Position numbers and translations under genes: made by a program. A stretch of 64,000 nucleotides of DNA, from contig CALUTQ010000001.1 of assembly GCA_944323745.1 (NCBI GenBank), positions 796,863-860,862 on the forward strand. Reading direction: 5' to 3'. Position 1 is the first letter of the stretch, and every line of letters begins with the position of its first letter. The notes beneath the pieces were generated by a model. It was given only the letters and a program-made list of their open reading frames with translations, did not search any database and had not been told where the DNA came from. Below are positions 52,012 through 61,586 of the stretch, piece by piece. The DNA comes from Candidatus Avelusimicrobium pullarium. GTDB lineage: Bacteria; Elusimicrobiota; Elusimicrobia; Elusimicrobiales; Elusimicrobiaceae.

Positions 52012-52717
52012 TAAAGTGCCCCTTTCCAAGCCCACCGCCCAGACGGAAGAAAGCCGTTTGAAGGCGGCGTTTGTGTTTTCGTTGGGGACGCTGCTGTTGG
52101 CGGTAAAAACCATTTTTCTGCCGCATTTGGCGGCGGGGCTGGGATTGTTTGTTTTATGCTGTTTTGCCGCTTATAAGACGTGGCTGTATTTGCTGCCGCA
52201 GCCGCTTTCTTGGCTGGCTTGGCTTTTGGTGCTGGGCGTTTTTGGCGTGTTGGCGCTGGCGTATGCGTTGCTGACGGCATTGGTCTTTGCCTTGCGCAGT
52301 GCGGCGGTGAATGTGGAAGATTTTTTATATATGCTGTTTGCCTCCGTCAAAGACAAAGTGCGCAGCAAAATAGACGCTATGGACGAAGGCATTGCCAAAC
52401 AGCAGGCCAAAGTTATTTTGGAAAACAGCTTGCGGGAAGTTTTCGCTCCGCTTAAAGAGTTGCGCTTCCGCACGCTGCCTGCTTTGGTGGCGGGGGTGTT
52501 TGTGTCCTGCCTGACGCTAGTGAGCCGGGCCGTATTTTTGGCGCGTCTGGCCCGTTTGCCGGCGGCCACGGTGCAGTTTTCGGCGGTGTTTGCCAGCCGG
52601 GCTACGCTGGTGGGTGCGTTGATTTTAAATTTCCGCTGGCTGGCTACGCTGGCTTTATGGCTTTTGTATGCACTGGGTGCGGCGGTGATGCTGCTTAGTA
52701 TTTGGATGGTGTGGTAA
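52001..52717 (+). CDS. Membrane protein of unknown function
   Basis: A 238-aa protein from ATG 52001, which overlaps the mini-protein gene by 11 bases. Hydrophobic helices occur near 20-45, 50-65 and 70-95, then a charged amphipathic stretch (VKDKVRSKIDAMDEGIAKQQ) near 115-135, and two more helices near 165-185 and 205-235. No family recognised. It is followed by a TPR gene whose ATG overlaps the stop by one base. Confidence 0.7.
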   Translation: MTTDKVPLSKPTAQTEESRLKAAFVFSLGTLLLAVKTIFLPHLAAGLGLFVLCCFAAYKTWLYLLPQPLSWLAWLLVLGVFGVLALAYALLTALVFALRSAAVNVEDFLYMLFASVKDKVRSKIDAMDEGIAKQQAKVILENSLREVFAPLKELRFRTLPALVAGVFVSCLTLVSRAVFLARLARLPAATVQFSAVFASRATLVGALILNFRWLATLALWLLYALGAAVMLLSIWMVW

Positions 52718-53892
52718 TGAAAAAACTAAAAACCTTGCTTTTGACGCTTTTGTTGCTGGGGGCAGCCGTCAGCGCCGGCGCGCAGACGGCGCGGGTGCTG
52801 GTTAACCGGGCCCGTCAGGAAAGCGACCCCGCCGCGCGCATCCGATTGCTGACGCAGGCGGTTAAAAAAGCCCCCAAACTGGCTACCGCCTGGCACTACC
52901 GCGCCGATACATACCGTATGTTGGGCAAACACAAACAGGCGTTGTCCGATTACACACAGGCCATACGCCTGACGCCGCGTGACCCCTTTCGCTATTACGC
53001 GCGGGCACTGGCGTATATGGACGCCAAACAATATGCCGCTGCCGAAGCAGATTTAAGCAAAGCCATTTCGCTTAAGAAAAATTATCCCGATTTTTATCTT
53101 TTCCGCGCGCGGGCGGATATGGCGCAGGAAAAATACGGCGCGGCGATTGCCGACTATAAAAAATATTTAAATTACCGGCGCAAAACAAGCCTGATTGGGT
53201 TGGACTTGGCGCAAGCCTATTTTAATACTTACCAATATCCGGAGGCGGAAGAAGAACTGTTTGCCCTGCTTGATAAAGACCCTTCCGAGGCGGCAGCCTA
53301 TTTTTGGCTGGGGCGCATTCGCCAAAACCAAAACCGTTTGGATGAAGCGGTGTCTTTTTTCAGCAAGGCGATTAACCGAGACGAAAAATATGCCCAGGCC
53401 TACCGCTACCGCGCTTCTGCCTTTAAAGATATGGGTGAGCTGGAAGCTTCGGCCCAAGATTACGGTGTTTTGATTGAATTGGAGCCCCAGGACATTTTTT
53501 ACAACCGCCGCGGGCTGGTGTATGAGGAAATGGGCCATTTAAACAAAGCGTTGGCCGACTATAACAAGACCATAGAACTGTCGCCCAAGTGGCCCATCGG
53601 CTACACAAACCGCGGCTATGTGTACCTGAAGCAGAAAAAATACAACTTGGCCAAAGCCGATTTTGAAACGGCCATTAAATTAGACGACAGCCTGCCTACG
53701 CCCTATATCAATTTGGCCGGCGTGTATTGGCTGCAAAAAAAAGACAGACGCAACGTCTACCGCAATTTGGAAAAAGCGCTTAAGCGCAGCTTCCGCGATT
53801 TTGATTCTTTGTACGATGAGGACCGCAAGGGCTGGATGTTTAAAGGCATTAACAAAACGGCCGAGTTCCGCGCGGTAATGTATGATGAGTAA
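52717..53892 (+). CDS. Secreted or periplasmic TPR-repeat protein
   Basis: A 391-aa protein with a clear signal peptide (MKKLKTLLLTLLLLGAAVSA, cleavage near AGA) followed by about nine tetratricopeptide repeats (examples AWHYRADTYRMLGKHKQALS, YFWLGRIRQNQNRLDEAVSF and GYTNRGYVYLKQKKYNLAKA). TPR arrays bind partner proteins; in the periplasm they often serve envelope assembly. It is coupled to the preceding membrane protein by a one-base TAATG overlap and is followed by crcB. Confidence 0.88.
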   Translation: MKKLKTLLLTLLLLGAAVSAGAQTARVLVNRARQESDPAARIRLLTQAVKKAPKLATAWHYRADTYRMLGKHKQALSDYTQAIRLTPRDPFRYYARALAYMDAKQYAAAEADLSKAISLKKNYPDFYLFRARADMAQEKYGAAIADYKKYLNYRRKTSLIGLDLAQAYFNTYQYPEAEEELFALLDKDPSEAAAYFWLGRIRQNQNRLDEAVSFFSKAINRDEKYAQAYRYRASAFKDMGELEASAQDYGVLIELEPQDIFYNRRGLVYEEMGHLNKALADYNKTIELSPKWPIGYTNRGYVYLKQKKYNLAKADFETAIKLDDSLPTPYINLAGVYWLQKKDRRNVYRNLEKALKRSFRDFDSLYDEDRKGWMFKGINKTAEFRAVMYDE

Positions 53893-54271
53893 TGCGTGGC
53901 TGAACGTGTTTTTTGCCGGCGCGGGGGGCTTTGTCGGCGCAGCATTGCGCTATGTGCTTTGTGCCTGGATATCCGTTTCGGCCGGCAGTTTGGGCTATGC
54001 CTTGGCCACGTTTACGGTAAATATAATAGGCAGTTTTTTTATCGGGTGGCTCAGCCCGTTTTGGCTGTCTATGCAGCACCCCGCACGCCTGTTTATGATT
54101 GTGGGCGTGTTGGGCGGGTTTACCACGTTTTCCAGTTTTTCTGCAGACACCATTCACCTGCTTCAGGACGGCCGTTTCGGTTGGGCGTTGCTGTATGTGG
54201 CCGGAAATGTGCTGCTGGGCGTAATGGCGGCTTGGCTGGGTTTTGCGGCTCACGCTTGGCTGCTTAAATAA
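53885..54271 (+). CDS. crcB: CrcB/Fluc fluoride ion channel
   Basis: A 128-aa four-helix membrane protein of the Fluc family that exports fluoride as an antiparallel dimer. Family signatures are GGFVGAALRY (near 14-23), FTVNIIGSFFIGW (near 43-55) with the pore Asn, and GVLGGFTTFSSFSADT (near 74-89), the phenylalanine box region. A dimer of this single gene would suffice. It overlaps the end of the TPR gene by 8 bases. I see no fluoride riboswitch before it. Confidence 0.95.
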   Translation: MSNAWLNVFFAGAGGFVGAALRYVLCAWISVSAGSLGYALATFTVNIIGSFFIGWLSPFWLSMQHPARLFMIVGVLGGFTTFSSFSADTIHLLQDGRFGWALLYVAGNVLLGVMAAWLGFAAHAWLLK

Positions 54272-54436
54272 ATTTATCCTTTCCTGCCGAAAAAGTTAAA
54301 AGGGCCCAGATAAAATATAGGTCCAAAATCAAAAAAAGCGTTCCCCATTAGACCCGTGTGCCATATATAGCCTTGGTGTTATACTGTAGGCAGGATGTAG
54401 TATTGTGCCAAATTTGCTTTTTCTAAAGAGGTCTGT

Positions 54437-57400
54437 ATGATTAAAATGCTAGCCGTATTTTTGTCTTTCTCTATTTTGTTTACGTCGCTTGCGCCTTCTT
54501 ACGCGCAGGCATTGAACTATGCGCAGCAACAAAAAAACCGTTTTTCCGCCGATTTCCAGGGGGATGCTTGGCAGAATTATGCCGCCGGTTTGACCCAAAG
54601 TTTGCAAGAGGGCATAGAACAGGCGGCGCAACAAGCGGCTTTGGAACAATCGGAAGGTTTGGCGTTGATGAAAGCGGCACAGAAAGCAAAAGAAGCCTAC
54701 GGCACGAACTATATTGCACAGACGGCTGCTGCCGTTTGGAAAGCCTCTTTGGAAGGGAAAAAAGAAATTTGCCTGCAGGAAGAATGTTTTGATTTGGTAA
54801 CCCTCGCAAGAGGGGTTTTTCATACCGGTTTAAACGAGGTACCCCAAAATCAGGAAGAAAAAATAAGCGCCTGGAATTACGGGTTGGAGAAAAAAGGCCA
54901 AACGCGCCCTTTGGCGCAGTTGGTGCAAACGGCCGGCGTGTGGAGCAAAGACAGCAAAGCCGCATCCGATTATTTTAAAGCAATTTTGCAAACGAAAGGA
55001 GTATGCGAAAAAGGCTTTAACATTAAACCCAATTCCCAAGATGCCGTAGATTACAGCCGTTATGACGAACCCCGCTGTGAAGCCGCACTTGAAAGTATGG
55101 CCGCGTTGGCGGTATTGGGCGGCACGGACAATGCCCGCGCCATTTACGCGTTTATGAACGATAAAAAGCGCGAAGCTATGGGCGGCGCCGTGGTTATGCA
55201 GGGCGTAACGGCCTTAATGGCGATGGACAGCCCCCAATCATACGACTATTTAACCCGATTTTTGACTAAAGACAGTACCCCTACTTATGCCGGCACCGCA
55301 CTGGAAGAAATCGGCTATGCCACGGTGGAAGGAGTCATCAGTCTGTTCCAGGAAAACGGCCAAGACGTGGCCGGCCGTTACTTAAACCCCTACACGGCGC
55401 GCTTTGGTTACTTGGACGAAGAAACCGCCAAGCAACAGCAGCCGACGGCCGATTTGTGGATGATTAAGCAACAGACGGAATTGTTTGGCGGCAGCAAAGA
55501 CAAATGGCAGCTGCCCGTAGGCAATATTTACGAAGACGTAGGCAGTATGGTGGCGGCAGACGTACAAAATGAACGCAGCCGCGCGTTGGCCGGTCAAATT
55601 TTTGCCGCGTCGCAAAACAGCAAATTGGGGCGTTTTCCTTTCCCGTTGCTGGTAGGGTTGTTAACCGGCAATAAAGGGGAATGGACCTATAAACACGGCG
55701 GGCAAGAAGCCGTTGCAGCTTTAAAGCGGCTGCAAAAAGTGGACTTTACCGATTTGAACGAAGGCACCCAGCGCCGTTTGCGCCGCCGCGTGGCCATAGC
55801 GCAGCAAGCACACGAAGCTTTTACGGCCGTAGAACTGCCGGCTACCGATTTGCAAAAACAGCGCGAAAAACTGGCTGCTTTGCGCGGCTATTCCGTAGCG
55901 CCGCAGTTTACTCAAGACACCCGCGTCAGCCGCTATGACCGGCGCGATCAGGCCAAATTTGACCGTTATAATAAACAAAAAACGGCCCGTGCATTGGGCC
56001 GTGCCGTAGACATTGCCATCCTGTTGGTGCTGCTGCCCAGACTGTTGCAAGGCTTGTGCAGTGTAGGCAGCCGCGGGCTGGCGGCTTTGCGTAATGCGCG
56101 CCAGTTAAAACAACCCCTTTCCAAAGCGGCCGCTACCGCCGTGGCGGACGCTTCCAAACCCTTGGCCCAGCCTGTTGTCCAAACTGCCAAAACAACGGGT
56201 AAAACCGCTTCGGCCGCCCCCAAGTTTTCTTTAGTTACTATGGAAGACGGCAAAACCATCAGCCTGGTACCGGAAGGCGTGCAGCTGGAGCCTGTTTCTG
56301 CCGCAAAAGCAACGATTTCCGCCACGGGGGAAGCTTCCGCCCCGATGCAGCGCAGTGCAGCTCAGGCCAATAAGGCAATTTCCGATATTAAAAATACCGT
56401 AACCAAACGTTTCGGTGCGGCAGACCAGCAGGCCTTCCGCGAAACGTTGCAAAGCAAATTGGCCCAGGCCAGCAGCTCCAAACGCGCTTCCACGGGCCGC
56501 GGCCAGCTGACCGTGCAGGAAAAAGCAGCCATTTATCAAGACAGTTACAGCGTGGTGTATCAGCAGCAGCAGGAAGCACTGCATTCCCTGGCGTTGGAAG
56601 AACAAGCCCGCGCTTTGGTAAATTATGCTTCGCAAAATACGGCGCCGGCCCGCGTCATCCGCCATATTCCTTTAAAAGTAAGACTGCAGGCCGCTTGGAG
56701 TGAGTTTAACCAAAATCTGCTGCAGACGGTGCGCAATGTTACGACGAAAAAAGTGGGCGCGGCCACGGCCCTTTCCATCGGCGCCGTCGGCAACCCTGCT
56801 TTTACCGGCGCTACGACCGAAATAGGCTCTATTGCCCGCGGGTTGCAGGCCCCCATTGTCTTTGTGTCCGACTATGCCGGCGGCTTAGGCTCCAAAACGC
56901 TGCAATTAAGAAATTTGGTCGCCCCCGGTTTAAATGCGCCGCGTAATTTGGGCCAGTCGGTAGTCAGCCTGCAGGCTTCTAAAAATTTGGCCGCCAGCTT
57001 TGTGTCCGGCCGCGTGGGTGCGGCGGATATGCTGGCGCGGGTCATATTCCCGGCGGGGGTAGCTAATTTTTCCGGTGTGTTCAGCCCTGCTGCCATAGAT
57101 GCTGCCTTTAAAGCAGACGGCGCCGCCGCTGCAGCGGTATTTAACGACCTTTCTGCCAATACACAGACGGCCAACGTAACGCAAAACGCCGCCGCGGCAA
57201 AAACGCCGGAGCACGATGCCGATTTCTTTGCCCAAACACTGGCTGAACAAAATCAAATTGTATTGGATAAATTGCTGGAAAAAGAGCAATTTGTAGCGCT
57301 TGTTTCTAAAAAAATTACACAAGAAAAAATAAAAGCGCTGGAAGGAAAACAGTTTTTCGCCGGCAGGGCGTTGAAGCAGGAACTGGCTGATATTTGGGAA

Positions 57401-60400
57401 AATGTGACCGAAGCTTCCGGCAAAAAATTGTTTGACGCCGGCAAAACGTTAACGGAACAAAGAGTATATAAAGCCTTTTTGGAAGCTTTGCAGATACAAC
57501 TGCAAAAAAATCAGGTTTTATCTACGGCAGCAAAGGACATTGTGTGGAATACCGTCATTAATGAAGGGCCCGACGGTTTATTGACTTCTTATATTTCCCA
57601 GATTAATTTGCCTCGGTCGGTGCGCAAATATGTAGATGAAGACAAAACAGCCCGCATCGTTTACGAAAAAGTCAGCCATTTGTCCGATGAAGGGTTGCGA
57701 AGCTATGTTTTAGCCAGAAAATATCATTTTATCCGCACGGAAAGCCATTTTTCTTCCGGCCAAAAAATTCCTGCCAATGCTTCTAAAGAAGAAATAAATA
57801 GAATCTTGGTAGAGAAAGAAGAAGAAATCAGAATCGCGCGTGAAAAGTCGGACTTAATTGCCGCCCGCGTGTTGGAAGCGGAAAAACTGCCTAAACGGGA
57901 CGCATTGCTGTGGATTTTGGCCAGTGCCAGCAGTGAAAGCAAAAAAATGCAAGCTTATGCCACGATGGTAAAAATGGGCTATAAGCTGCCTACGGCAAAT
58001 GAAGTTATTGAATTTTATGAAGGCTCCATCAGCCGTCCGGTTGCCATAAAGCCTTTCTCTAATATTGAACGGGCCGAATTGCAGTTAAAAGGCCAGCTGG
58101 CTATGCGCGAAAACATCAGCCGTTTGGATATGGCGCCGGCCGATGACCGTGTTCTTACGTACAGCTATGATGATGAAGATTTGCTGCAAATAAGCGAAAA
58201 GAAGCTCAACAGCATCCTGTATTTGCACGACGATATTGCCCCTGCCATTAATATACTGTCCGAAAAGACATTGCACGGCAATACCAGATACATCAATTAT
58301 TTGCCCGTGTATCTGCGTTTGCAAAACGGGACGCTGTCTGCCGAGCCCAGAATTCTTTTGCCGCTGTGGCAAAAAAGCACGATAGGCCGTATACTGTCCT
58401 TCGGGAAAAAGGGCGGTTTTGTGGTGCCGCGCGGTTTTGTGGTGGCTATGGACGAAAGCGGCAAATGGAAACTGGTCGCAAACAGAAGACGTGAGTTTAT
58501 TTCTTCTTCTCATTTGAAGAATCTGTTGGCTTCCGTTACGCCGGGGCACCCGTTGCGCAAATGGAAAGCGTCGCCGGAAAAAAGAATTTTGCCTATAGAA
58601 ACCAATTTAAAAACATCGGAAGCGCAGGCTTTGTTCCGTCAATTGCTCAAGAACAAGCAATTTATGGCCATTCCGCTTCCGGGCCCGAAAGATAAGTTCC
58701 CCACAATGATGAACGAAGTGGCCATTGTGGCCGGTTCGGATACGGGGGCCTCGCTCAGCAGTCAGTTTAAAAAATCATTTCCTATTACGGAGTTGGGCAT
58801 TTTTATCAGCGGGTTGGGGTATTTGTCCCCGTTGGTGTTTAACCTCTTTAAAGGCGTGATTAACAAATATGGCAATTTCCGCGCTATCCGTACCGTTTTG
58901 GGCGCTATTTTTGCCGTCAGCCTTTTTGGTATGGCCATTGGTATGAACGGTACGTATGTCCTGCCGGAAATGGGTTGGTCTGCGTTGGCCCCGTTAGTGT
59001 TCTTCCTGACGATGATCAGCGGTGCCAGTATTGCCAGCAGCTTGGCCAGTCCTGTTTTAAAGAATGTGTATCAGGATAAAGTGGTATTTGCCGTTAAGAA
59101 CCTTTCCTTTACGACATTAAAAGGTTTTTCCCGTATGGCCGTGGCGGCTATTACGGCTATATTTGCCTCGCTTAACGTAACGGAGAGAGCCGGTGTGGCT
59201 GCCTTCCGCGGTTGGTTGGAACAAGCAGTGGGCATACCGATGGATGCGGTATTTAACTGGTCTATCGTGGTGCCTGCGGCCGCCGTGGTGACGGGGCTTG
59301 CTTTGTGGAACTTGCACCACAGCCGTTTGTATACGGAATATAAGGCCTCCAAGAAATTGGAAAAAGAACAGGCGGCCAATCACGTACAGACGCTGCAGGA
59401 AAAGAGAGCGGCCAAAGTAAAAGCCAAAGAAACCAAACGATTCTTTAAAGAATTTTTTGCACCGCAGATGAAATCTATTACGACCCGTTTGGGTATGATT
59501 TATATGGCCTATGCCTTGATTACGTCTGTGGAAATCGGTTTAATCGGCGGCGTGCTGTTTAACCCCGGTGTGGCACTGATGGTGACGTTTGTGGGGTATT
59601 TGCTCAATTTCGGCGTGCGCAAACTGAGCAATTTGCTGCTTAAGAAACGCATATTTACAGATGACCAGTTGACGGGCTTTTTCCTGCCGATGATGGCGGT
59701 GGGCATCAGCTCGGTCTTTTTGGCTCCCTATTCGGCGTCGGCTGCGGGGATGCTGCTGGGCAGCTGGGCGTTGATACAAGCCTCTACGGCTACATTCGGC
59801 GTGGCGGAAAACACGCGTATGATGAACATTGTGTCCTCCCATTACAAAAAGGCCAGATCCGCCGTGCGCAATGACGAAACCTTAAGCTCCGCCGAACGCG
59901 AAAAGAAGCTGATGGACTTGAAAAGAGAAGAAGAGGCGCAGAAAAATCAGGCTGCGGCAAAGTATAATTTCTTCAACTTTTTGGGTATTGTGCCTATTGC
60001 GTTTGCCTTGGGCTTGGTCGCTTTGCTTAGAATAGACGGTATGGAGGAATTCATTAACAGTATTTCTCCTTGGATGGTGCAGTCCGTAGAATTGAGCCAG
60101 ACGATAGTGGAAGAACAAGGAATGGCCGCCGCCTTGGCCAAAATGCAGTCGGACATTGCCCTGCTGCAAATGCTGCGTTATGCCACCATTCCTTCGGTCA
60201 TATTCTCCATTATCCTGTGTTTGAAAAATACAAGAATGGAAAAAGACGGCTGGAAACGCCTTTTTACACTTAACAGACGGCTTAGAGAAAAAGACATTTT
60301 AAGGAACGACGACGTGATTGTCAAACAGCTGAATATGGTCGGTTTTTCCTCTAATTTGAAACATACCAGAGAGGAATTGTCCGAAACGGCCGATAAGCTG

Positions 60401-61336
60401 CTTGACCAAGCGCGCGGTTATTCCCATTCTTTAACTTCCGAAGGGAAAATAGCAAACTTGTTAAAAGAAGTGATCCACTTAAACAACCAAATGAAAGTGT
60501 TTATGGATCAAATCCCGCAGGGAGAAAAACTGCTGGCCGACGATTTGCTGAAGTTGCGTATGATCGGCTATAACTTGGATATGCTTCTTAACGGCAATAA
60601 GATCCGCGCCGAGCATATACACGTAAAGGGCAATGATGTGTCTTCCGCCTTGCGTGCCGATGCGGAAAAGTTTATTGCCTCCGTCAAAGGGCTGCGCTTC
60701 AGCCACGATGAGCCGACGAAAGAGTTTATTCTTCTGCTGGAACAGGTGCGCCAAATGTTCCCCAAAGACGACAGTATCCATAACCTGACGTACCAGTTGG
60801 AAGAATTCCTGTTCAACAGAGACGAAGAAACCTGTGCGAAAATCTTGGCCACGCTTAAAAAACGCTTAACAATGGCGGCCAAACGGGAACCGAACGAAGT
60901 GCTGAAGAATAAAATCAATCAGTTAAATGATGAAACGTCTGCCAAAGGGCAGCAACGTTTAGAACAGCTGCAGCAAGGAACGCCGGAGGTGCTGTCTAAA
61001 GGCTTGCAATATGTGGCCGAAAAGAAACGTTTTGCCAAAGTGAAATATTACGAACGCGCTTTGGATTACGAAAACGAAATGGATAAAATCGCTGCCGAAT
61101 ACAATGCCGGAGACATCTACGACAATATATTGGGCGATTACAAACAGTACTATAAATTAACGCTGCGCTCTTTAGAAAGATATATGCAGCAGAACAGAAA
61201 AACTTTCGGTGCGACCGAGGAAAAACGTGTGCGTCTGTTCCGCCAGCGCGTGCAAAAGAAATATCAGGACTTTATGCAAGGCGCCAAGGACCCTGAAGCG
61301 GCACCAAAGCATAATGTACAAAATGAGGCATATTAA
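54437..61336 (+). CDS. 2299-aa protein with signal peptide, helical repeats and embedded MFS-like transporter core
   Basis: The N-terminus is a signal peptide (MIKMLAVFLSFSILFTSLAPSYA). Residues 30-510 are helical, partly HEAT-like. A hydrophobic segment lies near 517-538, followed by an Ala-rich linker and mixed helical domains to about 1430. Residues about 1440-1935 contain about 12 hydrophobic helices in two blocks separated by a charged loop near 1640-1675, the layout of a major-facilitator transporter. The C-terminal 360 residues are charged coiled coil. Large proteins of this kind are not a family I can name. It is monocistronic, with a terminator at 61364. Confidence 0.75.
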   Translation: MIKMLAVFLSFSILFTSLAPSYAQALNYAQQQKNRFSADFQGDAWQNYAAGLTQSLQEGIEQAAQQAALEQSEGLALMKAAQKAKEAYGTNYIAQTAAAVWKASLEGKKEICLQEECFDLVTLARGVFHTGLNEVPQNQEEKISAWNYGLEKKGQTRPLAQLVQTAGVWSKDSKAASDYFKAILQTKGVCEKGFNIKPNSQDAVDYSRYDEPRCEAALESMAALAVLGGTDNARAIYAFMNDKKREAMGGAVVMQGVTALMAMDSPQSYDYLTRFLTKDSTPTYAGTALEEIGYATVEGVISLFQENGQDVAGRYLNPYTARFGYLDEETAKQQQPTADLWMIKQQTELFGGSKDKWQLPVGNIYEDVGSMVAADVQNERSRALAGQIFAASQNSKLGRFPFPLLVGLLTGNKGEWTYKHGGQEAVAALKRLQKVDFTDLNEGTQRRLRRRVAIAQQAHEAFTAVELPATDLQKQREKLAALRGYSVAPQFTQDTRVSRYDRRDQAKFDRYNKQKTARALGRAVDIAILLVLLPRLLQGLCSVGSRGLAALRNARQLKQPLSKAAATAVADASKPLAQPVVQTAKTTGKTASAAPKFSLVTMEDGKTISLVPEGVQLEPVSAAKATISATGEASAPMQRSAAQANKAISDIKNTVTKRFGAADQQAFRETLQSKLAQASSSKRASTGRGQLTVQEKAAIYQDSYSVVYQQQQEALHSLALEEQARALVNYASQNTAPARVIRHIPLKVRLQAAWSEFNQNLLQTVRNVTTKKVGAATALSIGAVGNPAFTGATTEIGSIARGLQAPIVFVSDYAGGLGSKTLQLRNLVAPGLNAPRNLGQSVVSLQASKNLAASFVSGRVGAADMLARVIFPAGVANFSGVFSPAAIDAAFKADGAAAAAVFNDLSANTQTANVTQNAAAAKTPEHDADFFAQTLAEQNQIVLDKLLEKEQFVALVSKKITQEKIKALEGKQFFAGRALKQELADIWENVTEASGKKLFDAGKTLTEQRVYKAFLEALQIQLQKNQVLSTAAKDIVWNTVINEGPDGLLTSYISQINLPRSVRKYVDEDKTARIVYEKVSHLSDEGLRSYVLARKYHFIRTESHFSSGQKIPANASKEEINRILVEKEEEIRIAREKSDLIAARVLEAEKLPKRDALLWILASASSESKKMQAYATMVKMGYKLPTANEVIEFYEGSISRPVAIKPFSNIERAELQLKGQLAMRENISRLDMAPADDRVLTYSYDDEDLLQISEKKLNSILYLHDDIAPAINILSEKTLHGNTRYINYLPVYLRLQNGTLSAEPRILLPLWQKSTIGRILSFGKKGGFVVPRGFVVAMDESGKWKLVANRRREFISSSHLKNLLASVTPGHPLRKWKASPEKRILPIETNLKTSEAQALFRQLLKNKQFMAIPLPGPKDKFPTMMNEVAIVAGSDTGASLSSQFKKSFPITELGIFISGLGYLSPLVFNLFKGVINKYGNFRAIRTVLGAIFAVSLFGMAIGMNGTYVLPEMGWSALAPLVFFLTMISGASIASSLASPVLKNVYQDKVVFAVKNLSFTTLKGFSRMAVAAITAIFASLNVTERAGVAAFRGWLEQAVGIPMDAVFNWSIVVPAAAVVTGLALWNLHHSRLYTEYKASKKLEKEQAANHVQTLQEKRAAKVKAKETKRFFKEFFAPQMKSITTRLGMIYMAYALITSVEIGLIGGVLFNPGVALMVTFVGYLLNFGVRKLSNLLLKKRIFTDDQLTGFFLPMMAVGISSVFLAPYSASAAGMLLGSWALIQASTATFGVAENTRMMNIVSSHYKKARSAVRNDETLSSAEREKKLMDLKREEEAQKNQAAAKYNFFNFLGIVPIAFALGLVALLRIDGMEEFINSISPWMVQSVELSQTIVEEQGMAAALAKMQSDIALLQMLRYATIPSVIFSIILCLKNTRMEKDGWKRLFTLNRRLREKDILRNDDVIVKQLNMVGFSSNLKHTREELSETADKLLDQARGYSHSLTSEGKIANLLKEVIHLNNQMKVFMDQIPQGEKLLADDLLKLRMIGYNLDMLLNGNKIRAEHIHVKGNDVSSALRADAEKFIASVKGLRFSHDEPTKEFILLLEQVRQMFPKDDSIHNLTYQLEEFLFNRDEETCAKILATLKKRLTMAAKREPNEVLKNKINQLNDETSAKGQQRLEQLQQGTPEVLSKGLQYVAEKKRFAKVKYYERALDYENEMDKIAAEYNAGDIYDNILGDYKQYYKLTLRSLERYMQQNRKTFGATEEKRVRLFRQRVQKKYQDFMQGAKDPEAAPKHNVQNEAY

Positions 61337-61363
61337 TTAACGCTTCTGACGGAAATTAAATAC

Positions 61364-61399
61364 AAAAAAGATACTTCTGTAAAAGAAGTATCTTTTTTG
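61364..61399 (+). terminator. Terminator of the 2299-aa gene
   Basis: A perfect 12-bp stem (AAAGATACTTCT at 61367-61378, AGAAGTATCTTT at 61384-61395) with a 5-nt loop, followed by T residues, 30 bases after the stop codon. Confidence 0.93.
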
Positions 61400-61515
61400 T
61401 TTTTCCGGAATATCTTTATTAAAATCGGAACGCTTCTGTAAATTGTTGGACCCAAAGGAGCAGTCGTATTAAAAATCTGCTGTTCTGTTCATACACACTG
61501 CCAAAAATAAGCATA

Positions 61516-61543
61516 AAACCCCCGCTTTGTGCGGGGGTTTTTG
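61516..61543. terminator. Strong bidirectional terminator
   Basis: AAACCCCCGC (61516-61525) pairs perfectly with GCGGGGGTTT (61531-61540), with T runs on both strands. It separates the convergent 2299-aa gene and the DnaB-like gene. Confidence 0.9.
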
Positions 61544-61586
61544 TACCCGAACAGGTTACCCCTGCTGCAGGCCGAGGGCAAACGAA

